Positions 49,492 through 57,218 of a stretch of 64,000 nt of DNA are shown here, in pieces. Source of the stretch: Halorarum halophilum (lineage in GTDB: Archaea > Halobacteriota > Halobacteria > Halobacteriales > Haloferacaceae); NCBI RefSeq assembly GCF_013401515.1, contig NZ_CP058529.1, forward strand, positions 124,001 through 188,000, read 5' to 3'. A model generated the notes under the pieces. That model worked only from the letters and a program-made list of their open reading frames with translations. It made no database searches and was not told where the DNA came from. A program made the position numbers and the translations under genes. Positions within the stretch are counted from its first letter, which is position 1. Each line of letters begins with the position of its first letter.

Positions 49492-49505
49492 CGAGACGAG
49501 TCTCG
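49492..49505 (+). terminator. Hairpin downstream of the GT81 gene
   Basis: CGAGAC and GTCTCG (49492-49497 / 49500-49505) form a 6-bp stem with a two-base loop, 16 bases past the stop codon. There is no following T-run, so it may stabilise the mRNA end rather than terminate. Confidence 0.3.
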
Positions 49506-49603
49506 CCGAGCGAGACGACCGGATCGTGTAGGCCGGGGTAGCCGGCGCGAGCAAGCACGGCCAGGACTGCAACGTTGAAGGGTCGTCGTCGCACACAAGA
49601 GGC

Positions 49604-50203
49604 ATGGACCTCGACGGGGTGCGGCGCCACACGCCGGTGACGTTCACCGACGCCGAGGAGCGAGCGGCGGTGCTCGCCCCCGTCATCGACCGGGACGGCG
49701 AGCCACACATCCTGTTCACGAAGCGTGCGGAACACCTGAGCAGTCACCCGGGGCAGATGAGCTTCCCGGGCGGCGGCGTCGAGTCGATCGACGCAAACCT
49801 GGAGGAGACGGCACTCCGGGAAGCGGAGGAGGAGATCGGCCTCGAACCTACGGAGGTGGGCGTCGTCGGAAAACTCGACGACGTTCCGACGGTGTCCGAG
49901 TTCGCGGTAACGCCCTTCGTCGGCACGGCCCCGGACCGCGAGTACCGGCCGAACGACGGCGAGGTCGCCGAGATCGCCGTCCTCGCGGTCGCCGACCTGA
50001 CCGACCCGGCGAACTACGAGTCGGAGCGCCGCGACCACAGTCACTACGGCCAGGTCCGCATCCACTTCTTCCACGTCGACGGCTACACGGTCTGGGGCGC
50101 GACCGGGCGGATGCTCGTGCAACTGCTCGAGCTCACCACCGACTGGCGGATGCCCGAGGAGGTCGACCGCGTCGTCGACCCGGACGCGGACCTGCCGTCC
50201 TGA
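49604..50203 (+). CDS. Nudix hydrolase, CoA pyrophosphatase type
   Basis: 199 residues. LFTKRAEHLSSHPGQMSFPG is the NudL/CoAse signature preceding the Nudix box. The box is GGGVESIDANLEETALREAE continuing into EEIGLE (G-x5-E-x7-RE-x2-EE-x-G-x, slightly stretched). It cleaves CoA or related nucleotides into 4'-phosphopantetheine and 3',5'-ADP. Leaderless or near-leaderless ATG at 49604. Monocistronic. Confidence 0.88.
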   Translation: MDLDGVRRHTPVTFTDAEERAAVLAPVIDRDGEPHILFTKRAEHLSSHPGQMSFPGGGVESIDANLEETALREAEEEIGLEPTEVGVVGKLDDVPTVSEFAVTPFVGTAPDREYRPNDGEVAEIAVLAVADLTDPANYESERRDHSHYGQVRIHFFHVDGYTVWGATGRMLVQLLELTTDWRMPEEVDRVVDPDADLPS

Positions 50204-50268
50204 CCGATGCAGGAACCGGAGCACTCGCCGGTCAGGAAGAATGGCTCGAGTAGCGCCCGTGTCGGGAA

Positions 50269-50421
50269 CTACACGTAGCTGAAGACGACTATCGCGCCGA
50301 AGATCAGGACGAGGAACGTCACGAGCACGAGCACCGTCTTGACGCGGTCGGACTCGACGAACCCGTCGCCCGGCTTCCCCGCGCCCCGTCCTTCCCCGCC
50401 GATAGGGCCGATACTGTCCAT
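50269..50421 (-). CDS. 50-residue single-span membrane protein
   Basis: ATG 50419-50421 opens a short frame, MDSIGPIGGEGRGAGKPGDG, then VESDRVKTVLVLVTFLVLIF and a C-terminal AIVVFSYV, ending at TAG 50269-50271. One membrane helix (about residues 29-48) after a Gly-rich soluble part. This is a typical small haloarchaeal membrane protein; no function known. It converges on the Nudix gene with 65 bases between stops. Confidence 0.6.
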   Translation of the reverse strand: MDSIGPIGGEGRGAGKPGDGFVESDRVKTVLVLVTFLVLIFGAIVVFSYV

Positions 50422-50714
50422 ACACATATCGTTTCAGACGATGAGGTATGTATCTTGTCCCGAACACCACGCGTCGTTCGGGACGACGCCCACGTCGAGG
50501 ACGTGCCGAGCGAACTCCGAGGGGAACGCGCCGATACTGTCGGAGACGCCACGCTTATCCCCGCCCCCCGACTCGTTCGGACATGGCCGCACAGGCGATG
50601 GATCGCGTTCCGCGACCGTTCTGACCGACCCGATTCGATGACAGGTACTCGCATGACCGATAGCCACTGCCCCTGCTCGTCCCTTCCACTCTACTGGTCC
50701 AATGGGGGTCGCCG
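50422..50714. other. 293-bp region without a clear gene
   Basis: Only very short frames are seen (for example MAAQAMDRVPRPF at 50583-50624). An 8-bp inverted repeat GTCCCGAA (50457-50464) / TTCGGGAC (50477-50484) lies 36 bases upstream of the small membrane protein's start codon; it may be an operator or hairpin. Nothing else stands out. Confidence 0.45.
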
Positions 50715-51506
50715 ATGAGGACCCGCACCGACCACGCCGCCGGCATCGCCGCCCGGACCGGCCTCGACGGCGTCGCGCTCAAGCCGACCGAGTGCGACGT
50801 CGCCGTCGCCCGGGACCTCCAGTTCGACCTGGTCTGCGTGGACTACGAGGGGCGCGAGGCGCTCCCGGAGTTCGACCGGCTCGCCGCGCTCGCGGGCGAG
50901 CGCGAGGTCAGGCTCACGACGCCGGTCCGCGCGGACGGCTTCGACCCCCGGGGTGACGACTCCCTGACGGCATCGCTCCCGGACGGCGTTCGACGCGTGC
51001 TCGTCGCGGGTCACCCGGCGTACCTCACCGAGCGGGAGAAGTCGCGGGCCGTCGCCCCGCGACTCGGCGAGGCCGTCGCCGTCAGCGCCGACCCCTGGGT
51101 CGGCACCGAGGGCGTCGAACGGCTGGCGCTCGCCGCCGGCGGGACCCAGTACGAACTCCTCTCGCGGGCGACCGAGCGGGACGTCCGCGGGCTCCGGGCC
51201 GCGGGATTCGACGGTGAAGTCGCCGTCTACGCGCCGACGGTCCCGACCGCCGACGAGGACGCCGTACTAGACGCCGTGGGACCGTACGCCGCCCGACGGA
51301 AGCCGGTCCGGACGGCCCTTCCCGACGACGCGCCCACCGATTCGACGGCGACTGGGCGCGCCCGCGAGGTGCTCTCGAAGGCGGTCCGGGACTACGCGCT
51401 CGTCGGGGAACCCGACGCGGTCGCCGAGCGCGTGACGGCGCTGAAGGAGGCCGGGGTGGACTACGTGGTCGGGTACCCCGCTGCAGGCGTCGAGTCGTTC
51501 CGATAG
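50715..51506 (+). CDS. Haloarchaeal luciferase-like protein of unknown function
   Basis: 263 residues, TIM-barrel-like alternation. The C-terminal ALVGEPDAVAERVTALKEAG continuing into VDYVVGYPAAGVES strongly resembles the C-terminus of F420-dependent LLM oxidoreductases (GdP-e-v-a-e-r). The N-terminal half is divergent (ARTGLDGVALKPTECDVAVA) and has lost the usual NPF/F420 features, so activity is uncertain. The name DUF7388 comes to mind, from memory. It is not in an operon. Confidence 0.65.
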   Translation: MRTRTDHAAGIAARTGLDGVALKPTECDVAVARDLQFDLVCVDYEGREALPEFDRLAALAGEREVRLTTPVRADGFDPRGDDSLTASLPDGVRRVLVAGHPAYLTEREKSRAVAPRLGEAVAVSADPWVGTEGVERLALAAGGTQYELLSRATERDVRGLRAAGFDGEVAVYAPTVPTADEDAVLDAVGPYAARRKPVRTALPDDAPTDSTATGRAREVLSKAVRDYALVGEPDAVAERVTALKEAGVDYVVGYPAAGVESFR

Positions 51507-51591
51507 GTCGTCCGCTCCGTTCTTCGTCGTCGCCGGTTCAGCCGCCCACCCCCACCCGACCGGCTAAGTAGGTTCCCGCGGACTGCCGGGT

Positions 51592-52359
51592 ATGCGACTC
51601 CTGCACGAGCAAACCACCACGGAGGCGGGCGACCTGTTCGACGACGAGGTCGAGGTCGCCGTGCTCCCCGCGGGCTCCGTCGAACAGCACGGCCCGGCGC
51701 TTCCGCTGGGCACCGACTTCCTCGCGGCCGAGGCAGTCGCGCGCGGGCTCGACCGCGACGACTCGGTCGTCCTTCCGACGGTCCCGGTCGGCGTGTCGAC
51801 CCACCACCGTCAGTTCGACGGGACGCTGTGGGTCGACCCCGAGACGTTCGAGGACTACGTCGGCGAGATCCTCGCGTCCGTCGCGAGCCACGGCGTCCGC
51901 AAACTGGTCGTCGTCAACGGTCACGGGGGGAACGTAGACGCGCTCTCGCGGACCGCGCGTCGGCTGCGGGGCGAACGGATCGCCTTCGCCGCGCCGTGGA
52001 ACTGGTGGTCGAGCCTCGACGGCCTCGACGAGGCGCTGTTCGACCAGTCGGGAATCGGTCACGCCGACGCGATGGAGACGTCGATGATCGCCCACCTGGC
52101 CGCCGACCTCGTGCGCGAGGCCGCGATCGAGGAGGCGGAGGCCGGCGCCGCCGACTCGTGGGGGAGGACGGTCCACGGCGCGGAGGTCGGGTTCGACGTG
52201 GCCGACTTCTCCGAGTCTGGCGCGGCCGGTCGGCCGACCGACGGGAGCGCCGAGAAGGGGCGGCGGCTGTACGAGCAGTCCGTGAGCGAACTCGACGCGC
52301 TCGTGGGGTGGCTGACCGAACGGCCGTTCGACGCGCTCATGCCCGAACCGCATCGATGA
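51592..52359 (+). CDS. Creatininase-family amidohydrolase (ArfB-like)
   Basis: 255 residues. Metal ligands in VLPAGSVEQHGPALPLGTDF (E, H, D), LVVVNGHGGNVDAL (H) and GHADAMETSMIAHL (E). The family includes creatinine amidohydrolase and the archaeal ArfB formamide hydrolase of riboflavin/F420 synthesis. The G-S-x-E-Q-H-G-P-x-L-P-x-x-T-D core is intact. Both activities are possible; haloarchaea make F420, supporting ArfB, while the overlap (ATGA) with a sarcosine/glycine-oxidase-like gene supports a creatinine route. Confidence 0.85.
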   Translation: MRLLHEQTTTEAGDLFDDEVEVAVLPAGSVEQHGPALPLGTDFLAAEAVARGLDRDDSVVLPTVPVGVSTHHRQFDGTLWVDPETFEDYVGEILASVASHGVRKLVVVNGHGGNVDALSRTARRLRGERIAFAAPWNWWSSLDGLDEALFDQSGIGHADAMETSMIAHLAADLVREAAIEEAEAGAADSWGRTVHGAEVGFDVADFSESGAAGRPTDGSAEKGRRLYEQSVSELDALVGWLTERPFDALMPEPHR

Positions 52360-53486
52360 GGGTCGCGGTCATCGGCGCGGGCGCAGTCGGGCTCACGGCC
52401 GCCCGCGACCTGGCGGCCGGCGGCGCGTCGGTCACCGTGTACGACCGGGGAGAGCCCGGCTCCGGGTCGTCGGGTCGCGCCGCGGGCGTGCTGTACGACG
52501 CGTACGCCGAGGACGTGGACGCCGAACTGGGCGCGCGAGCGATGGAACGGTTTCGCGAGTTCTCGGGGACGGGCGGCTTCGAGTTCCGCGAGTGCCCGTA
52601 CGTGTTCCTCGCGCGAACGGGAGACGAGGACGTGGCGGAGGCTATCCCCGCGAGCGTCGAACGCATGCAATCCCACGGTCGGCCCGTCGAGTCCGTCACC
52701 CCAGCAGAACTGGGAGAGCGGTTCCCCACGCTTCGGACCGACGACGTCACCGTCGCGGCCGTCGCCGAGAACGCCGGCTGGACCGACCCCGGGTCGTACG
52801 TCGAGATGATGGCCGGACGGGCGGGTGAGGCGGGCGTCGAACTGCGTCCGAACGAGTCGGTCTGCGTCGACCCCGACGGGCCTGGCGTCATCGCCGATGG
52901 CGGAGGGACGGCGACGGGGTACGACGCGGTCGTCGTCGCGGCGGGCGCACACACGAAGCGGGTGCTCGTGGACGCCGGTATCCCGGTCCCGCTGAAGCCG
53001 TACCGCGTGCAGGCGCTCGTCTCCGGGACCGCCTACGACGGGCCGATGTGCTACGACGCGACCGCCGGGGCGTACTTCCGCCCGCACCCGACGGGCCTGC
53101 TCGGCGGTGACGGCACGGTGCCGGTGGAGGCCGACCCCGACGACTGGGACCGGGAGGCGGACAACTGGTTCGTCGACGAACTCGGTGGGATGCTCCGGCA
53201 CCGCGCCGATCACGACCCGGCGGTCGAGCGCGCGTGGGCCGGCCTCTGCACTGCGACGCCGGACGGGGATCCGCTGCTTGGGGAACTCCGCGAGGGCCTA
53301 TACGTTGCCGCCGGGTGGCAGGGCCACGGGTTCATGCGCGCGCCGGCCGTCGGTGAAGCCGTCGCGGCGCAAGTGCTGGGCAAGTCGGACGGCATCGCCC
53401 CGTTCGACCCGAGGCGGTTCTCGGGCGACGAGACGTTCGAGATCAGCGAAGGAATGGCGGTGGAGACGGACCGGGACGGCGCATGA
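52356..53486 (+). CDS. FAD-dependent oxidoreductase (DAO/sarcosine-glycine oxidase family)
   Basis: 376 residues. MRVAVIGAGAVGLTAARDLA is the dinucleotide-binding motif, with D at YDRGEPGSGSSGRAAGVLY. The C-terminal GLCTATPDGDPLLGELREGL followed by YVAAGWQGHGFMRAPAVGEA is the DAO-family FAD-binding end. Likely deaminates or demethylates an amino acid-like substrate (sarcosine, glycine, D-amino acid). Its start overlaps the creatininase-family stop; co-expression is expected. Confidence 0.87.
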   Translation: MRVAVIGAGAVGLTAARDLAAGGASVTVYDRGEPGSGSSGRAAGVLYDAYAEDVDAELGARAMERFREFSGTGGFEFRECPYVFLARTGDEDVAEAIPASVERMQSHGRPVESVTPAELGERFPTLRTDDVTVAAVAENAGWTDPGSYVEMMAGRAGEAGVELRPNESVCVDPDGPGVIADGGGTATGYDAVVVAAGAHTKRVLVDAGIPVPLKPYRVQALVSGTAYDGPMCYDATAGAYFRPHPTGLLGGDGTVPVEADPDDWDREADNWFVDELGGMLRHRADHDPAVERAWAGLCTATPDGDPLLGELREGLYVAAGWQGHGFMRAPAVGEAVAAQVLGKSDGIAPFDPRRFSGDETFEISEGMAVETDRDGA

Positions 53487-54104
53487 CTACTCCCCGTCGT
53501 CTCTCGACTGCTCGTACTCCTCGGGGCTGTCGTACTCGTCGGACTCGTCGTACTCCCCACCCTCCTCGAGGGTCTCGGCCTCGTCCTCGGGTTCGCCCAT
53601 GCCCACGTCCTCGCCGGGCGGCCGCTTCCAGTCGTCGTCCTCGGTGTCGGCGTCCCGGTCGGCCTCCTCGTCCCCCTCGATGGTGAGGGTCGTGCTCCGC
53701 TCCTCTTCCGTCTTCGGGAGCGTCACCCGGAGCGTGCCGTTGTCCGTCAGCGTCGCCTCGGCTCCGGCGGGGTCGACGGACGCGTGGGGCGGCAGCTGCG
53801 CGCGTCCGTCGAGCGACAGCCCCCGACCGGGGAAGCGCATCTCGAACCCCTCGTGGAAGTCGCGGAAGCGGTCCACGCGCACCTCGACGGCGCCCTCGCG
53901 GAAGCGCACCTGGATGTCGCTCCGGGTGGTTCCGGGGGCGTCGAAGACGACGAGGTAGGCGTCCTCGGACTCCAGCAGGTCGTATGGGAGCGGGGTCCGC
54001 TCCTGGACCTTCCCCATCCCGCGACCGACGCGGTCGAGCACGGTCGTCACCGCCGACTTGCCGACCTCCTTCAGGTCGCCGCGGCGCTCGCTCCGGCCCT
54101 TCAT
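53487..54104 (-). CDS. Hsp20/alpha-crystallin family protein
   Basis: 205 residues. The crystallin domain spans about 40-125: PYDLLESEDAYLVVFDAPGT, TRSDIQVRFREGAVEVRVDR, and LTDNGTLRVTLPKTEEER carrying the G-x-L-x-V/I motif (GTLRVTL). The N-terminus is short (RGDLKEVGKSAVTTVLDRVG) and the last 75 residues are an acidic tail (EEADRDADTEDDDWKRPPGE...). ATPase-independent chaperone or, by the acidic tail, a GvpH-like gas-vesicle accessory; no gvp genes are near. ATGA overlap with the zinc-ribbon gene. Converges on the DAO gene without a gap. Confidence 0.85.
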   Translation of the reverse strand: MKGRSERRGDLKEVGKSAVTTVLDRVGRGMGKVQERTPLPYDLLESEDAYLVVFDAPGTTRSDIQVRFREGAVEVRVDRFRDFHEGFEMRFPGRGLSLDGRAQLPPHASVDPAGAEATLTDNGTLRVTLPKTEEERSTTLTIEGDEEADRDADTEDDDWKRPPGEDVGMGEPEDEAETLEEGGEYDESDEYDSPEEYEQSRDDGE

Positions 54105-54259
54105 AGTTCGATCTCCTCCAGGCAGTCCGTCCCGCCACAGAGCGGGCACGAGAGGTCCGAGACGGCGTGGTCGTCCGCGATATCGTACGTGTAGTGGTTC
54201 TCGAACATGTCGAGCTCGCAGTCCGCGCTCGTGCACTTGACTTCCTTCGTGGCAGGCAT
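54101..54259 (-). CDS. Small zinc-ribbon protein upstream of hsp20
   Basis: 52 residues from ATG 54259 (MPATKEVKCTSADCELDMFE). C-x4-C and C-x2-C pairs (CTSADC and CPLCGGTDC) should bind one zinc; there is a HYTYDIADD helix between. I recall this as DUF7559. The stop overlaps the Hsp20 start by four bases, which suggests that the two form a protein-quality unit. The start at 54286 is rejected because the Pro-rich leader is unlike the family. Confidence 0.72.
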   Translation of the reverse strand: MPATKEVKCTSADCELDMFENHYTYDIADDHAVSDLSCPLCGGTDCLEEIEL

Positions 54260-54651
54260 GGGTGACGCTAGGGGCGGGCGGGGCATAAACGACGTGGGGG
54301 CTGGGCGTCCGGAGCGTGTGGATGTCAGTCGTCCTCGAGGGGATCAGCGGTGGTGCCTAGGGGAGGACCGCCTCGAAAGCCCCCACCTGCTCCGCTCCCG
54401 CGGACCGCGCTGCGCTCCTCGGCCTCCGGCCTGTGGTGCTTGCTGGTCCGGGGTTCGCGGAGCAGGTGGCCCCTTTCAGTCCCACCCGAACCGCACCACT
54501 CACGCTCGCTCCCGTTGGTCGCTCGCGTGACCGAGGCGCGGCCGCCGCGCGCCAGCCAGCTGATCCGTGATCGTGAGCAGTCGTAGGGCGCTGGATACTC
54601 ACGTCGCTGGGGACCGCACGTCTTTAGCCCCTCGCGGCCCGAGGGCGTCCC
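54260..54651. other. 392-bp intergenic region with structured palindrome C
   Basis: Divergent spacer of the zinc-ribbon/hsp20 unit and the radical SAM gene, without a gene of its own. It contains the 113-bp palindromic element (54375-54487). The radical SAM promoter is probably at 54628-54635 (CTTTAGCC), 17-24 bases upstream of its ATG. Confidence 0.6.
54375..54487. repeat. Structured extragenic palindrome, medium copy (C)
   Basis: GAAAG (54375-54379) / CTTTC (54473-54477), a CCC/CCC mismatch, then a 13-bp perfect stem CCACCTGCTCCGC (54383-54395) / GCGGAGCAGGTGG (54457-54469); 3' flank AGTCCCACCC. The stem sequence is unrelated to that of copy B though each pairs perfectly. Shares the GGTGCTTG..GGTCC core (54435-54449). 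Confidence 0.75.
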
Positions 54652-56391
54652 ATGACCGCGCCGCAGCTCGACGGCGACCGGGTGCCGTCTCGCGCACCCG
54701 CTCCCTCCGACCTCTCCGTCACCATCGTCGACGGCTACGTGGACGAGCCGGCGCACTTCGGCGTCCCGCCCTACATCTCGACGTACCCCCGGTTCACGGC
54801 CGGGGCGCTCGTCGACGCCGGCGTCCCCGAGTCGGGGATCACCTACCACACCATCGACGAACTCCGGGACGACCGGCGGAAGTGGGCCGACGTCGCCGAC
54901 GCAGACCTGTTGGTGTACGTCGGCGGGATGACCGTCCCCGGGAAGTACGTCGGGGGCACCCCCGCTGAACCGGACGAGGTCCGTGAACTCGCCTGGACCG
55001 CGGACGGCGTCACCCTGCTCGGCGGCCCGGTCCGCTTCGGCGTCGGCGACGAGAACGCCGGCGCACAGGAGATGCAGCGGGACGACCTCGACTACGACTT
55101 CGTCGCGATGGGCGACGTGGAGGCCGCCGCCTACGACCTCGTCGAGGCGGGGCTGGAGGGGTTCGGCAACCGCATCCGCGAGTACGACGAGGTGTCGCGC
55201 TGGTCGAGCCTCGGCGCGTTCGTCGTCGAACAGCACCCGAACCACCCCGACTATCTCATCGCCGAACTCGAGACCTCCCGCGGCTGCGCCTACCGCTGCT
55301 CGTTCTGCACCGAGCCGCTGTACGGCGACCCGGACTTCCGCACCGCGCCGGACGTCGTCTCCGAGGTGGACGCGCTCTCGGACCGCGGGGTTCGCCACTT
55401 CCGGCTCGGCCGGCAGGCAGACATCCTCGCGTTCGGCGGCGACGGCGAGGCGCCGAACCCCGACGCCCTCCGTCAGCTGTACGGCGGCATCCGCGACGTG
55501 GCGCCGGACCTGGAGACGCTCCACCTCGACAACATGAACCCCGTGACCATCACGGACTACCCGGAGGCGTCGCGGGCGGCCATCCGGGTCATCGCCGAGC
55601 ACAACACGGCCGGCGACACGGCCGCCTTCGGCCTCGAATCGGCCGACCCGGCGGTGCGCGAGGAGAACAACCTCCTCGTCTCGGCCGAGGAGTGCCTCGA
55701 GGCCGTCCGTGTCGTCAACGAGGAGGCCGGGTGGCGCCCCGACGACGAGCGCGGGACGCGCCTCCCCAAACTGCTTCCGGGAATCAACCTCGTCCACGGC
55801 CTCCAGGGCGAGACGGAGGACACCTTCGCGCACAACAGGGAGTTCCTGGAGGACGTGATGGAGGAGGGGCTGATGCTCCGCCGGGTGAACATCCGGCAGG
55901 TGATGGCCTTCGAGGGGACCGAGATGGCGGAGACAGGCGCCGACCTCGCGCGCGAGCACAAGAAGGAGTTCCAGCGGTACAAGCGCGAGGTGCGCGAGAC
56001 CGTCGACCGGCCGATGCTGGAGCGGGTGATGCCGACCGGCACCGTCCTGCCCGACGTCCACCTGGAGTACCACGAGGACGGCACCACCTTCGGCCGCCAA
56101 CTGGGGACTTACCCGATCCTCGTCGGCGTCCCGGGCGAGCGCGAACTCGGCCGGTCGATCGACGTCACCGTCGTGGACTGGGGCTACCGATCGGTGACGG
56201 GCGTGCCGTTTCCCCTCGACGTGAACGGCGCGTCGATGGACGAACTCGTCGCCATCCCGGGCGTCGGGAAGGGGACCGCCGGCGACATCATCGTCAACCG
56301 ACCGTACGGGTCGACCGAGGAGGCCGGCGAGACCGCCGGGGTCGACCTCTCGCGGTTCGCGACAGTACGGACGCCCGAGCGGGCCGACTGA
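54652..56391 (+). CDS. Radical SAM protein with B12-binding-like N-terminus and C-terminal helix-hairpin-helix
   Basis: 579 residues. N-terminal Rossmann-like domain (20-170) as in B12-binding radical SAM proteins (VGGMTVPGKYVGG; no DxHxxG motif). The 4Fe-4S/SAM motif is C212-x3-C216-x2-C219 (RGCAYRCSFCTEPLYG). A third part, residues 430-520, is uncharacterised. The C-terminus has an HhH unit (DELVAIPGVGKGTAGDIIVN), rare in this group and suggestive of nucleic-acid binding. The substrate is unknown. The metallo-hydrolase gene starts 5 bases after the stop. Confidence 0.82.
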   Translation: MTAPQLDGDRVPSRAPAPSDLSVTIVDGYVDEPAHFGVPPYISTYPRFTAGALVDAGVPESGITYHTIDELRDDRRKWADVADADLLVYVGGMTVPGKYVGGTPAEPDEVRELAWTADGVTLLGGPVRFGVGDENAGAQEMQRDDLDYDFVAMGDVEAAAYDLVEAGLEGFGNRIREYDEVSRWSSLGAFVVEQHPNHPDYLIAELETSRGCAYRCSFCTEPLYGDPDFRTAPDVVSEVDALSDRGVRHFRLGRQADILAFGGDGEAPNPDALRQLYGGIRDVAPDLETLHLDNMNPVTITDYPEASRAAIRVIAEHNTAGDTAAFGLESADPAVREENNLLVSAEECLEAVRVVNEEAGWRPDDERGTRLPKLLPGINLVHGLQGETEDTFAHNREFLEDVMEEGLMLRRVNIRQVMAFEGTEMAETGADLAREHKKEFQRYKREVRETVDRPMLERVMPTGTVLPDVHLEYHEDGTTFGRQLGTYPILVGVPGERELGRSIDVTVVDWGYRSVTGVPFPLDVNGASMDELVAIPGVGKGTAGDIIVNRPYGSTEEAGETAGVDLSRFATVRTPERAD

Positions 56392-56396
56392 GGCCG

Positions 56397-57185
56397 ATGC
56401 ACGTCGACAGTTTCTCCGTCCCCGTCGCGACGCGAGCGCCGACCGGGCAGACGAACGCCTACCTCGTCTCCGGACCCGGACCGGACGGCGACACCGAGCG
56501 ACTGCTCGTCGACCCGGCGGGACGGACCGACACCCTCGACACGGCCGTCCGCGAGAAGGGCGTCGACCACGTCGCGGTGACGCACACCCATCCGGACCAC
56601 GTCGGTGCAGTAGCCGAGTACGCGGCCGAGACCGACGCGACCGTCTGGGCGCGAAGCGGTCGGGAGGCGCGCTTCGCGGACGCGACGGGACTCGAACCCG
56701 ACAGGACGTTCGCTGAGGGCAACCGCGTCGGGCCCGCCACTGCCCTGGACACGCAGGGGCACGCCCCCGACCACGTCGCATTCGAGATCTCGATCGGAAC
56801 CCTCTCCGGCGACGTGGCGGTCGCCGAGGGGAGCGTCGTCGTCGGCGCGCCGGAGGGTGACGTCCGGGCGTACCTCACCGCGCTCCGGCGTCTCCACGCG
56901 CGGAACCCGCGGGTGCTGTACCCCGGACACGGACCGGTCACCGAGGACCCCCGGGCGACCTGCGAGCGGCTCGTGGCCCACCGGAACGACCGCGAGGAGC
57001 GGGTGCTCGCTGCGGTCGAACGCGGCGCTGCCGACGTCGACGCCGTCCTCGAGGCCGCGTACGGGAAGGACCTCTCGGGAGTGAAGGACCTCGCCCGGGC
57101 GACTGTTCGCGCCCACCTGGAGAAGCTCTCGCGGGCGGGGCGAGTGCAGTACGACCCCACGACGGGTCGCGTCGGAACCGCCTGA
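56397..57185 (+). CDS. Metallo-beta-lactamase-fold hydrolase with C-terminal winged helix
   Basis: 262 residues. The metal site H-x-H-x-DH is in VAVTHTHPDHVGAVAEY. Further ligands are in LDTQGHAPDHVAFE and YPGHGPVTED. Residues 185-262 form a winged-helix-like tail (RVLAAVERGAADVDAVLEAA ... LEKLSRAGRVQYD) as in LACTB2-type RNases/esterases. Such proteins hydrolyse thioesters or RNA; activity here unassigned. Downstream partner of the radical SAM gene. Confidence 0.85.
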   Translation: MHVDSFSVPVATRAPTGQTNAYLVSGPGPDGDTERLLVDPAGRTDTLDTAVREKGVDHVAVTHTHPDHVGAVAEYAAETDATVWARSGREARFADATGLEPDRTFAEGNRVGPATALDTQGHAPDHVAFEISIGTLSGDVAVAEGSVVVGAPEGDVRAYLTALRRLHARNPRVLYPGHGPVTEDPRATCERLVAHRNDREERVLAAVERGAADVDAVLEAAYGKDLSGVKDLARATVRAHLEKLSRAGRVQYDPTTGRVGTA

Positions 57186-57218
57186 TCGGCGCCCGCACGT
57201 GCCAGTCGCTGTCGGCGC

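Noticed and set aside
50583-50624. 13-codon frame MAAQAMDRVPRPF
   Set aside because: Too short to distinguish from chance, no neighbours or conservation visible.
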